DNA of 42,950 bases from Gemmatimonadota bacterium (lineage in GTDB: Bacteria > Gemmatimonadota > Gemmatimonadetes > Gemmatimonadales > GWC2-71-9), in the NCBI GenBank assembly GCA_025350665.1, contig JANXXJ010000138.1:1-42950 (forward strand), in the 5' to 3' direction. Both the position numbers and the translations under genes were made by a program. Below the pieces are notes generated by a model. That model ran no database searches. It had not been told where the DNA came from and worked only from the letters and a program-made list of their open reading frames with translations. Below are positions 1 to 8,228 of this stretch, piece after piece. Each line of letters opens with the position of its first letter. Position 1 is the first letter of the stretch.

Positions 1-1
1 C

Positions 2-2473
2 GCCACTCCGGATGAAACCGCCCGGATGGTGGCCGCCCATCCCGACCACCCGTTCCTGATCTTTCCCGAAGACCGCACCCACCCGATCCGGATGACCGAC
101 CAGCTGCCCCTCCGCTGGACCGACCGCGGCCCCGGCGGCCCCCTGGCCCTCGAAGGCCGGCGCGGCGAACTGGTGGCATTCCAGCTGGGGATCTACGCGC
201 TGTCCGCTTTGAACCATGTGACGGTGTCCGTCTCGGCGCTGAACGGCCCCGCCGGACGGATCGCGGCCGACCGGATCACCGGGTACAACACCGGCGGCAC
301 CGGCTGGGACGGGAAACCGTTCTCGACCCAGGTAAACGTGCCGGCCGGCCGAGTCCAGGCCATGTGGGGCGGCATCCAGTTGGCCGAACTGACCAACCCC
401 GGCCAATACCGCGGCACCGCCACCGTCTCGGCCCAAGGCACCCGGCCCGACACGATCCCGATCACCCTGACGGTCAGCGCCGCCATCGCCCGAAACGGCG
501 GCGCCGACCAGCCCGAGCTCGAGACCCGGCTCGGCTGGCTCAACTCGACCCTGGGCCAGCGGAATGATGTGATCGCCCCCTACCGCCCGCTCACCGTCAC
601 CGGCCGGCGCCTCGATCTGCTCGGCCGCCGCGTGACGCTTGGCGCCGCGGGGCTGCCCGACCGCATTGATACCTACTTCACGCCCGAGATGACCGGCTAC
701 CAGCCGACCCCCAACCCGGTGCTCGCCGCGCCGATCCGGTTCGAGATCACCGGCCAACCGGCCCTCCGCCCCGACGGCGTCAGGTTCGTCAAGCGCGAGC
801 CGGGCACGGTGGAGTGGGAAAGCCGCTCGGCTGGTCCCGGCGCTTCGCTCCGGGTCGCCGGCGCCCTCGAGTTCGACGGCTACCTCCGCTATCGGATGGT
901 GCTTCGCGCCACCCGACCGCTCGCCGCCGAAGATATCCGACTCGTCATGCCGTTGGCCCCCGCCGCCGCCACCCACATCATGGGGCTCGGCTTGAAAGGC
1001 CAGCGCCGCCCGCTCCGGGTCGACTGGACCTGGGATGTGGCCCACAGGAATCAGGACGGCGCCTGGATCGGCGGCGTCAACGCCGGGCTCTGGTTCTCCC
1101 TCCGGAGCGACAACTACGTCCGGCCCCTCAATACCAATTTCTATCTCCAGAAGCCGCTCAACCTCCCGACGTCCTGGGGGAACGGTGGCCGAGGGGGCAT
1201 CACGATTGGGGAAGAAGACGGGCACGTCGTGGTCCGCGCCACCAGCGGCGCCCGGACCCTCGCCGCCGGCGACTCCCTGGTGTTCGACGTCCACTTCCTG
1301 GTCACACCATTCCACCCGATCGATCCCGGGTACCAGTGGGGCCACCGGTTCTTCCACAAATTCGCCCCGCTCGATTCGGTGGCCGCCGCGGGCGCCAACG
1401 TGATCAACGTCCACCATGCCACTCCGATCAATCCCTACATCAACTATCCGTTCATCGCCCACAAGGAGATGAAGACCTACATCGATGAGGCCCACAAACG
1501 CGGCCTCTTGGTCAAGATCTACAACACCGTACGGGAACTCTCCAACCGGGCGTACGAGACGTTTCCGATGCGGAGTCTGGGGTCCGAGATCTACAGCCCC
1601 GGCAAGGGCGGGGGATACGCCTGGCTCCAGGAACATCTCGGCGACGACTACATCCCCGCCTGGTTCGTACCCGAACGCAAGGATGCCGCGATCATCAACA
1701 GCGGCATGAGTCGCTGGCACAATTACTACGTTGAAGGCATCAACTGGCTGGTGAAGAACGTCGGGATCGACGGCCTCTATCTCGACGACGTGGCCTTCGA
1801 CCGGACCACGATGAAACGGGTCAAGCGGATGCTGGTGCAGGACGGCCGCCCCGGCATCGTCGACCTCCACTCGGCCAACCAGTACAACGAGCGAGACGGC
1901 TGGCAGAACAGCGCCGTCCTCTACCTGGAGCATTTCCCCTATTTGAACCGGCTCTGGTTCGGGGAATACTTCGACTACGAACACAACTCGCCCGATTTCT
2001 TCCTGACCGAAGTGTCCGGGATTCCGTTCGGCCTGATGGGCGAGATGCTCGAAGGGGGCGGCAATCCGTGGCGCGGGATGCTCTACGGCATGACCAACCG
2101 GATGCCTTGGAGCGACAACGCCGATCCGCGCCCGATCTGGAAGATGTGGGATGACTTCGAGATCAAGGGCTCCGAGATGCTGGGTTACTGGTCGCCCAGG
2201 GCTCCGGTGCGGACTGACCGCGCCGATGTGCTGGCCACCACGTACCGCCGGAAGGGCCGCGCCCTCGTGGCCGTGGCCAGCTGGGCGGTCGAGGCTACCA
2301 GTGTCAGACTCGTGGTGGATTGGAAGGGACTCGGCATCGACTCGACCCGCGCCACCATCACGGCCCCGGCCGCGACCGGCCTGCAGGCAGCCCGGGTCTT
2401 TGCCGCGGGTGAGCGGATTCCGGTCGAGCCAGGCAAGGGATGGCTGCTGGTCATTGGGGAGAAGAGACCATGA
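2..2473 (+). CDS. GH123/DUF6067-like glycoside hydrolase, 5' truncated by window edge
   Basis: The reading frame is open to the first base, with eight further codons before the ATG at 26. The true start and any signal peptide therefore probably lie outside the window. The visible 823 residues read as an N-terminal beta-rich domain (to about residue 430) followed by a barrel-like catalytic region. That region contains GIDGLYLDDVAFDR (near residue 590) and YLEHFPYLNRLWFGEYFD, acidic motifs of the kind seen in DUF6067/GH123-related glycosidases. A small beta domain closes the protein. The likely role is hydrolysis of an extracellular or periplasmic glycan; the substrate cannot be read from sequence. 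The stop overlaps the next start as ATGA, so it is translationally coupled to the DUF5107 gene, a pairing that fits carbohydrate use. The family call comes from remembered motifs, not a search. Confidence 0.72.
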   Translation, partial: ATPDETARMVAAHPDHPFLIFPEDRTHPIRMTDQLPLRWTDRGPGGPLALEGRRGELVAFQLGIYALSALNHVTVSVSALNGPAGRIAADRITGYNTGGTGWDGKPFSTQVNVPAGRVQAMWGGIQLAELTNPGQYRGTATVSAQGTRPDTIPITLTVSAAIARNGGADQPELETRLGWLNSTLGQRNDVIAPYRPLTVTGRRLDLLGRRVTLGAAGLPDRIDTYFTPEMTGYQPTPNPVLAAPIRFEITGQPALRPDGVRFVKREPGTVEWESRSAGPGASLRVAGALEFDGYLRYRMVLRATRPLAAEDIRLVMPLAPAAATHIMGLGLKGQRRPLRVDWTWDVAHRNQDGAWIGGVNAGLWFSLRSDNYVRPLNTNFYLQKPLNLPTSWGNGGRGGITIGEEDGHVVVRATSGARTLAAGDSLVFDVHFLVTPFHPIDPGYQWGHRFFHKFAPLDSVAAAGANVINVHHATPINPYINYPFIAHKEMKTYIDEAHKRGLLVKIYNTVRELSNRAYETFPMRSLGSEIYSPGKGGGYAWLQEHLGDDYIPAWFVPERKDAAIINSGMSRWHNYYVEGINWLVKNVGIDGLYLDDVAFDRTTMKRVKRMLVQDGRPGIVDLHSANQYNERDGWQNSAVLYLEHFPYLNRLWFGEYFDYEHNSPDFFLTEVSGIPFGLMGEMLEGGGNPWRGMLYGMTNRMPWSDNADPRPIWKMWDDFEIKGSEMLGYWSPRAPVRTDRADVLATTYRRKGRALVAVASWAVEATSVRLVVDWKGLGIDSTRATITAPAATGLQAARVFAAGERIPVEPGKGWLLVIGEKRP

Positions 2474-5442
2474 AGCACCCCGCATGGACCCTGGGACTCC
2501 TCGTGCTCGCCGGTTTGAGTCGCGGCGCTTCCGCCCAGGAAGCCGCCGCCCGACCGACGGCCACCGTGCGCGAGTCGACCCGCGTGTTCACCACCTATCC
2601 CTACGGCGACCCCAATCCCCACCCGATCGTGGGCCGCATCTACCCCTACTTCCGGTTCGATGGCTTTACCGACACCGGCCGCCCGAAGACCTGGAAGACC
2701 ATCGAGCTCGAGAATCGCTACCTCAAGCTGATCATTCTGCCCGAAATCGGCGGTAAGATCTGGGCGGCCATCGAGAAGAAGTCGAACCGTTCGTTCATCT
2801 ACTTCAACTCAGTGGTCAAGTTCCGCGACATCGCCATGCGGGGTCCGTGGACCAGCGGCGGGATCGAAGCCAACTACGGAATCATCGGCCACACGCCCAC
2901 GGTGGCGGGGCCGGTGGACTACATCCTCCGGCCCAACCAGCCAGGAGGCGACGCCGAGTGCACCATCGGGGCGCTCGATCTGCTGACCCGGACTCGGTGG
3001 AGCCTGACCATCCGCCTCCCGGCCGACGGCGCCTACTTCACCACCAGCTCCACCTGGTACAACGGCTCCGATCTCGAAGAGCCGTACTACACCTGGATGA
3101 ACACCGGCATCAAGGCGGCCGGCGGCCTCGAGTTCCGCTACCCCGGCACCTCGTACCTGGGCCACAGCGGCGAACATGCGTCCTGGCCCGTGAACCGCGA
3201 AAACGGTCGCCAGATCTCGCGGTACGACGCCAACGATTTCGGCGGCTACAAGTCGTACCATGTCGTTGGCGCATATACCGATTTCTTCGGCGCGTACTGG
3301 CACCAGGACGAACTCGGCATGGTCCGCTGGGCCCCCAGGAATGAGAAGCCGGGCAAGAAGATCTGGATCTGGGGCTTGTCGAGGCAGGGGATGATCTGGG
3401 ACAAGCTCCTCACCGACACCGACGGCCAATACGTGGAAGTCCAGTCGGGCCGACTGTTCAACCAGACCGCCGAGCCGAGCACCTTCACGCCGTTCAAGCA
3501 CCGCGGCTTCGTGCCGAAGACCACCGACCGCTGGACCGAGTACTGGTACCCCGTGGTCGGGACCGGCGGCATCACCTCGGCCACCGACCGCGCGGCGCTG
3601 AACCTGACCCGCCGCGACGGCCGCCTGGTGTTGGCGCTCCAGCCGGTGGCGGCGTTCAAGGACTCACTCACCGTCTGGGACGGCACCCGCGCCGTGCTCC
3701 GCCGCGCCATCGACGCCCATCCCCTCGAGCTGATCCGCGACTCAGTGGCGGCGATTCCTGAGGCCCGCCTGACCATCCGGCTGGGTGACGGGGTGCTCTA
3801 CCAGCCGCCCGATTCCACCACCCTCTCGCGCCCGCTCGATTCCCCGGCGGGGTTCGACTGGCAGTCCACCTTCGGACTCTACCTCCGCGGCAAGGAGTTG
3901 ATGCGGGACCGCGAGTACCTGGCGGCCACGCGGTTCATCGATCAGTCGCTGGCCCGGGACTCGAACTTCGTGCTCGCGCTGACCGAGCGGGCGGCGCTGG
4001 CGTATCGGGCGCTGGACGATTCGCTGGCGATCCGGATGGCCCGGCGGGCGCTCTCGATCGACACCTATGATCCGGCGGCCAACTACTACTACGGTCTGGC
4101 CAACGCGCGGTCGGGACGGTTGGCGGATGCGCAGGATGGGTTCGACATCGCGATGCAGTCAGTGGAGTTCCGGGATGCCGCCCGTCTTGCGGCGGCGCGG
4201 CTGGCGCTCCGGCGGGATGACCGCGCCGCGGCCGAGCGGCATCTGGCAGCGATGGGGTGGACCGGCGTGAATCCCGACCAGTTGGCGCTCGCTGCCAGGC
4301 TCCAGCGTCTGGCCGGCGATCCTCAGGACCACGCCGCCGCCCTCCGGGCGCAGTTGAGCTATTCTGACCCGCTCAACGTCGTCGGTCAGTTCGAGGCGGT
4401 GCTGGCGGGGTCCATCCCGCTCGCGGCGTTCCTGAACGGCTTCCACGGCGAGATGCCTAACGAGAGCATCCTCGAAGCCGCTGCCTGGTACCTGGCCGCC
4501 GGCGGCACCGCCGAAGCCGACAGCCTCCTGGCCCTGGCCTCCCGCCCGCAGGAATCCGACGGCGGCGTGGCCGTGGTCGGGAACTCCACCGAGGCGCTCT
4601 ACTGGCGGGCCTGGCTCCACCATCGCCTGGGCCGGGAGGACGCGCAAACCCTCCTGGCCGCCGCCAACCGCGCCTCGACCCGGATGGTGTTCCCCTTCCG
4701 CGCCGAGGCCGATCCGGTGTTCGCGTGGGCGGTGGAGCAGGGCGGGAGCTGGAAGCCGTCCTACTATCGCGCCCTGGTCCGCTGGGCCGCGGGGGACACG
4801 GCCGCCGCGGGCCGCCTGCTCCGGAGCGTGGGAGACCGCCCTGACGATGCCACCTTCTACACCGCCCGCGCCGCGATCGGCGCCGACGATGCCGTTGACC
4901 ACGATCTGGCCCGGGCCCGGGATCTGGCGCCTGACGATTGGCGAGTCGGCCGGCTCTTGATCAACCGTGCCCTGCAGCGCGGCGCCGCTGCCGAAGCGCT
5001 GGCCCTGGCCCGGAGCTATGCCCCCCGCCGCCCGGGCGACTATATCATGGGCATGCTGCTGGCCACCGCGCTCATCCGGAATGCCCAATACCCCGAGGCC
5101 GACCAGCTGCTCTCAACCCTCAACGTGCTCCCGTACGAAGGGGCCGGCGAAGCGCGCCATCTCTATCGCGAGGCCAAGTTGATGCGCGCCGTCGAGTCGC
5201 TCCGGGCCGGGCGGTTAGGCGCCGCGCGGAAGCTCGTGGTGGAGGCCCGCGACTGGCCCGAACATCTCGGCGCCGGCAAGCCGTATCCGGCGGATACCGA
5301 TGAGCGATTGGAGGATGCCCTGGTAGACGAGATCGCCGCGCGGGCGGCGCATCGCCCGGCGCCGACGGCGCTCCGGGAGCTGGCGGCCAGGCCGGGGCAG
5401 GACCTGGCCGCACGGGTGATGGCGCGGCTTACGGCGCCCTGA
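2470..5442 (+). CDS. DUF5107 domain protein with C-terminal TPR region, exported
   Basis: The ORF track starts at 2440, but the ATG at 2470 is preferred. It follows a GGGGAGAAG ribosome site, overlaps the upstream stop (ATGA), and opens a clean signal peptide (MKHPAWTLGLLVLAGLSRGASAQ). The protein is then 991 aa. Residues about 35-330 match the DUF5107 pattern (YPYGDPNPHPIVGRIYPYFRFDG, LPEIGGKIWAAIEKK, GPWTSGGIEANYG). This fold is related to galactose-mutarotase-like sugar-binding proteins. From about residue 460 to the end it is alpha-helical with tetratricopeptide-like repeats (for example LAATRFIDQSLARDSNFVLAL and AANYYYGLANARSGRLADAQ). DUF5107-TPR proteins usually sit beside glycoside hydrolases, as here, but their biochemical role is not established. 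The 3' end overlaps the convergent photolyase gene by 14 bp. Confidence 0.85.
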   Translation: MKHPAWTLGLLVLAGLSRGASAQEAAARPTATVRESTRVFTTYPYGDPNPHPIVGRIYPYFRFDGFTDTGRPKTWKTIELENRYLKLIILPEIGGKIWAAIEKKSNRSFIYFNSVVKFRDIAMRGPWTSGGIEANYGIIGHTPTVAGPVDYILRPNQPGGDAECTIGALDLLTRTRWSLTIRLPADGAYFTTSSTWYNGSDLEEPYYTWMNTGIKAAGGLEFRYPGTSYLGHSGEHASWPVNRENGRQISRYDANDFGGYKSYHVVGAYTDFFGAYWHQDELGMVRWAPRNEKPGKKIWIWGLSRQGMIWDKLLTDTDGQYVEVQSGRLFNQTAEPSTFTPFKHRGFVPKTTDRWTEYWYPVVGTGGITSATDRAALNLTRRDGRLVLALQPVAAFKDSLTVWDGTRAVLRRAIDAHPLELIRDSVAAIPEARLTIRLGDGVLYQPPDSTTLSRPLDSPAGFDWQSTFGLYLRGKELMRDREYLAATRFIDQSLARDSNFVLALTERAALAYRALDDSLAIRMARRALSIDTYDPAANYYYGLANARSGRLADAQDGFDIAMQSVEFRDAARLAAARLALRRDDRAAAERHLAAMGWTGVNPDQLALAARLQRLAGDPQDHAAALRAQLSYSDPLNVVGQFEAVLAGSIPLAAFLNGFHGEMPNESILEAAAWYLAAGGTAEADSLLALASRPQESDGGVAVVGNSTEALYWRAWLHHRLGREDAQTLLAAANRASTRMVFPFRAEADPVFAWAVEQGGSWKPSYYRALVRWAAGDTAAAGRLLRSVGDRPDDATFYTARAAIGADDAVDHDLARARDLAPDDWRVGRLLINRALQRGAAAEALALARSYAPRRPGDYIMGMLLATALIRNAQYPEADQLLSTLNVLPYEGAGEARHLYREAKLMRAVESLRAGRLGAARKLVVEARDWPEHLGAGKPYPADTDERLEDALVDEIAARAAHRPAPTALRELAARPGQDLAARVMARLTAP

Positions 5443-6943
5443 GCGGCGCGGCGGCAGGCCGGTGCAGTTCGGCCAGGAACGCATCCGCCACCCTGTGGTG
5501 CTCCACCAGGCGGGCGCCCAGCTTGAGGCGCTGCTTGACCATCATGGCCATCCGCGGATTCCTGGCCAGGACATCCGCGTGCTGGTCCACGAAGCGCCAG
5601 TACAGCGCATCCCAGACCACGCACCACGGCCCCTTCGGGAAGTTGCTCATCTTGAGGATGTAGCTCGACCCGCTGATGTACGGCTTGGTGGTCATCAGGC
5701 CGCCATCGGCAAACTGGCTCATGCCGTAGACGTTGGGCACCATCACCCAGTCGTACGCATCGATGAACAGTTCCATGAACCAGCGGTAGACCGCATCAGG
5801 GGCGATGTCCGCGAGCAGCATGAAGCTGCCGAGGATCATCAGGCGCTCGATGTGGTGGCAGTAGCCGGTGGTCAGGACCTGCCGGATGACGTGATCCACC
5901 GGCGCGATGCCCGTGGTGCCGTTGTAGAACGCGGCAGGAACATCGTGGGTCAGGCCCCAGAAGTTCCGGGTTCGCTGGCGGCGCCCGTGCCGGCGGTATA
6001 CCAGCCGCACGAACTCCCGCCAGCCCATCACTTGCCGGACAAAACCCTCGAGCGCATTGATCGGCACCCGGTCCGCCACGCCAAGCGCCGCATCGATCAC
6101 CTGGCGGGGCGAGAGCAGCCCGATATTGAGCATTGGTGTCAGGACGGAGTGGAACAGCACGGCGTGATCGGTGCTGATGGCGTCTTCGTAGTCGCCGAAC
6201 GACGGGAGGCGCTCCTGGACGAAGGTCGCGAGCCACCGGGCGGCGCCCGCGTGGTCGATCGGGTACCCGAAGGCGTCGTCCTCCCCGATCGCCTCGGGAA
6301 ACCGGGCGCGGACGTATCGCCGCGCCTCGACAACCAACTCATCGTCGGCCGGCCGGGGCACGGCGGGGACGGCGATGCTGCGGGGGAGCTTCTTCCGGTT
6401 GACAGGGTCGAAGCTCCACTGCCCGCCGACCGGCCCGCCGTCCGCCTTGAGCAGGAGGCCCAACCGCTTACGCTGCCCGATGTAGAAGTCGGTAAAGAAG
6501 AGCCGGGTCCGGCCCCTTCCGAACTCGCGGAGCACCGCGGGTTCGGTGAGAAAGTCCGGATCGTCCAGCACCGTGGCGGCAATGCCCAGGTCCGCAAGCG
6601 CACGGCTGAGCCGTGTGGCCAGCCAGTCGTCGCAGGGGTCCACATAGCGCACGGCGCTGATACCGAGGTTCCGGAGCCACTCGGCGACGCTGGCGGTTTC
6701 GGCCAGCCGGGCGGCCTCGATATAATGGACGGTCAGGCCCCGGCCCTCGAGGGTCTGGGCATACCGCTTCATGCTGGCTCGGTGCAGGACCAGCTTCTGC
6801 CGGTGGAACCGGAACTCGGTGAACAGGAGAGGTTCCTCCACCAGCACCGCGTGGGTCACTCCCGACAAGGCCGGGTGGTCTGCCAACAGTTGGTGCGGGT
6901 AGATCAGCGCGGCCTGGGTCAGGCGCCGGGGCCGGCCTGTCAT
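5429..6943 (-). CDS. DPRP-family cryptochrome/photolyase lacking the usual Fe-S CxxC segment
   Basis: The track ORF reaches 7036, but the ATG at 6943 has a GGAGG site four bases upstream and gives MTGRPRRLTQAALIYPHQL, the usual N-terminus of this family. The 504-aa protein has the N-terminal DPRP antenna-type domain (about residues 8-215). A C-terminal FAD-binding helical domain follows, with HHIERLMILGSF (363-374), NVYGMSQFADGG (404-415) and KPYISGSSYI (420-429). Bacterial relatives such as PhrB are (6-4) photolyases that repair UV lesions in DNA using FAD and light. PhrB-type enzymes normally continue into a CxxC...C stretch that binds a 4Fe-4S cluster. Here that stretch is replaced by KMSNFPKGPWC, so the CxxC pair is absent. 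The role is therefore photolyase or photoreceptor. It lies 41 bp downstream of the DUF1801 gene and is probably co-transcribed with it. Confidence 0.88.
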   Translation of the reverse strand: MTGRPRRLTQAALIYPHQLLADHPALSGVTHAVLVEEPLLFTEFRFHRQKLVLHRASMKRYAQTLEGRGLTVHYIEAARLAETASVAEWLRNLGISAVRYVDPCDDWLATRLSRALADLGIAATVLDDPDFLTEPAVLREFGRGRTRLFFTDFYIGQRKRLGLLLKADGGPVGGQWSFDPVNRKKLPRSIAVPAVPRPADDELVVEARRYVRARFPEAIGEDDAFGYPIDHAGAARWLATFVQERLPSFGDYEDAISTDHAVLFHSVLTPMLNIGLLSPRQVIDAALGVADRVPINALEGFVRQVMGWREFVRLVYRRHGRRQRTRNFWGLTHDVPAAFYNGTTGIAPVDHVIRQVLTTGYCHHIERLMILGSFMLLADIAPDAVYRWFMELFIDAYDWVMVPNVYGMSQFADGGLMTTKPYISGSSYILKMSNFPKGPWCVVWDALYWRFVDQHADVLARNPRMAMMVKQRLKLGARLVEHHRVADAFLAELHRPAAAPLRAP

Positions 6944-6984
6944 AAGCCCTCCGCGGATATCGACGTCCGTTTCATGACTCGGGC

Positions 6985-7518
6985 CTAACGCTGACTCCCC
7001 CCGACCCCGGGCACGGCCGCGATTTGTTTCATCCACGCCGCGATCTGGCGTTCGTCAAGGTCTTCCACGGATTCGAGTTCCACGCCCCGCGTCGACTTGC
7101 CCATCGCCACCGGGGTCACCGGTGGGACTGGCGTGAGCGTCACGCCGTTCACGAACATGAGCTTGACGTGATTCGCGAAGCCACCGCAACAGAAGCACCA
7201 GCCATCGCCGACCCCATAGTACGACATGCCCCACTTCACGGAGCGCTGCAGGCCGGGCAGCGTCTTGGCTGCCAGGGCATCGACTCTTTCAGCGATGCCG
7301 CGCTGCGGCCGCGGCAAGCTCGCGATGTAGGCGAAGACCGGCTTGTCACCCTCTGCTGCCGTCGCGGGGCTTGCTTTGCCGGTGATCATGGTTTCCGGCA
7401 GCGTCGTGGCAGCTTTGCTTTGTGACGCCGTGCGTTTGGCCGGTTTCCGGACCGCGGGCGTGGACGTCTTGTCTGTTTTGCGGGCGGCCACAGTGCTCTC
7501 CAGGGGTATACTTGTCAT
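6985..7518 (-). CDS. DUF1801 (YdhG-like) domain protein
   Basis: This is a 177-aa protein. The C-terminal ~120 residues (from KPVFAYIASLPRPQRGIAERVDALA) match the DUF1801/YdhG_like fold: an alpha-helical start, then SVKWGMSYYGVG, a CFCCGG strand and HVKLMFVNGVTL, ending in ESVEDLDERQIAAWMKQ. The function of the family is unknown; members resemble the frataxin-like fold and are small and cytoplasmic. The first ~55 residues are rich in Lys, Ala and Thr and look disordered. If the true start is the Met at residue 46 (MITGKASP), the protein would be a standard-length DUF1801. No strong ribosome site decides between the two. The gene sits 41 bp upstream of the photolyase on the same strand. Its stop lies inside GCGTTAGGCC, a copy of the recurrent heptamer described in the findings. 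Confidence 0.82.
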   Translation of the reverse strand: MTSIPLESTVAARKTDKTSTPAVRKPAKRTASQSKAATTLPETMITGKASPATAAEGDKPVFAYIASLPRPQRGIAERVDALAAKTLPGLQRSVKWGMSYYGVGDGWCFCCGGFANHVKLMFVNGVTLTPVPPVTPVAMGKSTRGVELESVEDLDERQIAAWMKQIAAVPGVGGSQR

Positions 7519-7576
7519 CAGGCACCAAGGATCTCATTCCAAGTCGTCGCTCTTCACGATCGTCACAGCCCTCAGG

Positions 7577-7930
7577 CTAACGAACCTGCCCGGGGCCGGC
7601 AATCGTGTAGCCGGCCGGCGGCGTGGCACCAAGCATATTGGCCACGAAATAGTCCGAAGCGGCATGGCACTGTAGGCTCGGAGCGTCTCCCCGTCCGTGG
7701 TGAGTGGCCGTGCCTCCCAGTCTCCGACCGGCGCTTGTACCCCACAGGGCCTCTGATCCGTCGATCCAGTAGGCGTCGACGTCAGCGTTGAAGAGCACCC
7801 GGTCTCGATTCCACGGCAGCATCTCCTCGGCCCGGACGTACGCGTCGCGGTCGAGTTGCACCTGCGCAACGGCGTCGTTCACCGGCGCCAGGACTAACCG
7901 GGCCAGCAGGAGAAGGACGGCAATCGGCAT
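7577..7930 (-). pseudogene. Apparent 5' remnant of an S9 (DPP IV-type) peptidase
   Basis: The ORF encodes a signal peptide (MPIAVLLLLARLVLAPVNDAVAQ) followed by LDRDAYVRAEEMLPWNRDRVL and NADVDAYWIDGSEALW. That stretch closely resembles the first residues of secreted DPP IV-like S9 peptidases, which carry a conserved YxRAExxLPWN...V.P.WIDG..FWY pattern. After about residue 65 the similarity stops. The frame continues into low-information sequence, and an overlapping minus-strand ORF (7534-7869) occupies another frame. The propeller and catalytic domains are absent. I read this as the head of a deleted or frameshifted S9 gene. The alternative is a small secreted protein of 117 aa that happens to share this motif. 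The start shown is the ATG that opens the signal peptide. Confidence 0.5.
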
Positions 7931-8228
7931 GGCGGAACTCCTGGAGACCGGCGAGGGGAACGGCAGCTAAGGTACGGTTGGGAGCCGCGAACCTGCAACG
8001 GTGGAGCTCGACTGGCGGAAGTTCGTGCCCGCGCGGGAGACCCCCCGGCGGCGTCCGGGCCGACCACAGCCCACCGTCCCCATCCTGATCGGGCTGTTTT
8101 CAACCTGAAACATTCCCCGGAGGCGCCCCGTTCTGACCGAAGCGGCTCTCCGAGCAACGAAATCGGGGGTGGCCGGCATCCAAGACGAGTAACCCGGTTC
8201 CAATCCCAAGTCGGTCGGTGGAGGCACA
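7931..8228. other. 298-bp non-coding spacer between divergent genes
   Basis: The only ORFs on the track here (7894-8229 and 7967-8236, minus) are Arg/Pro/Ser-rich with no motif and are taken as shadows. The right end carries GGTGGAGG seven bases before the ATG at 8229, a good ribosome site. No convincing -35/-10 pair or terminator was found. The stretch presumably holds the promoters for the repeat-protein gene (rightward) and for the S9 remnant (leftward). Confidence 0.5.

Noticed and set aside
5462-6988. 508-aa plus-strand ORF opposite the photolyase gene
   Set aside because: Shadow frame; the photolyase has conserved family motifs throughout and a good ribosome site.
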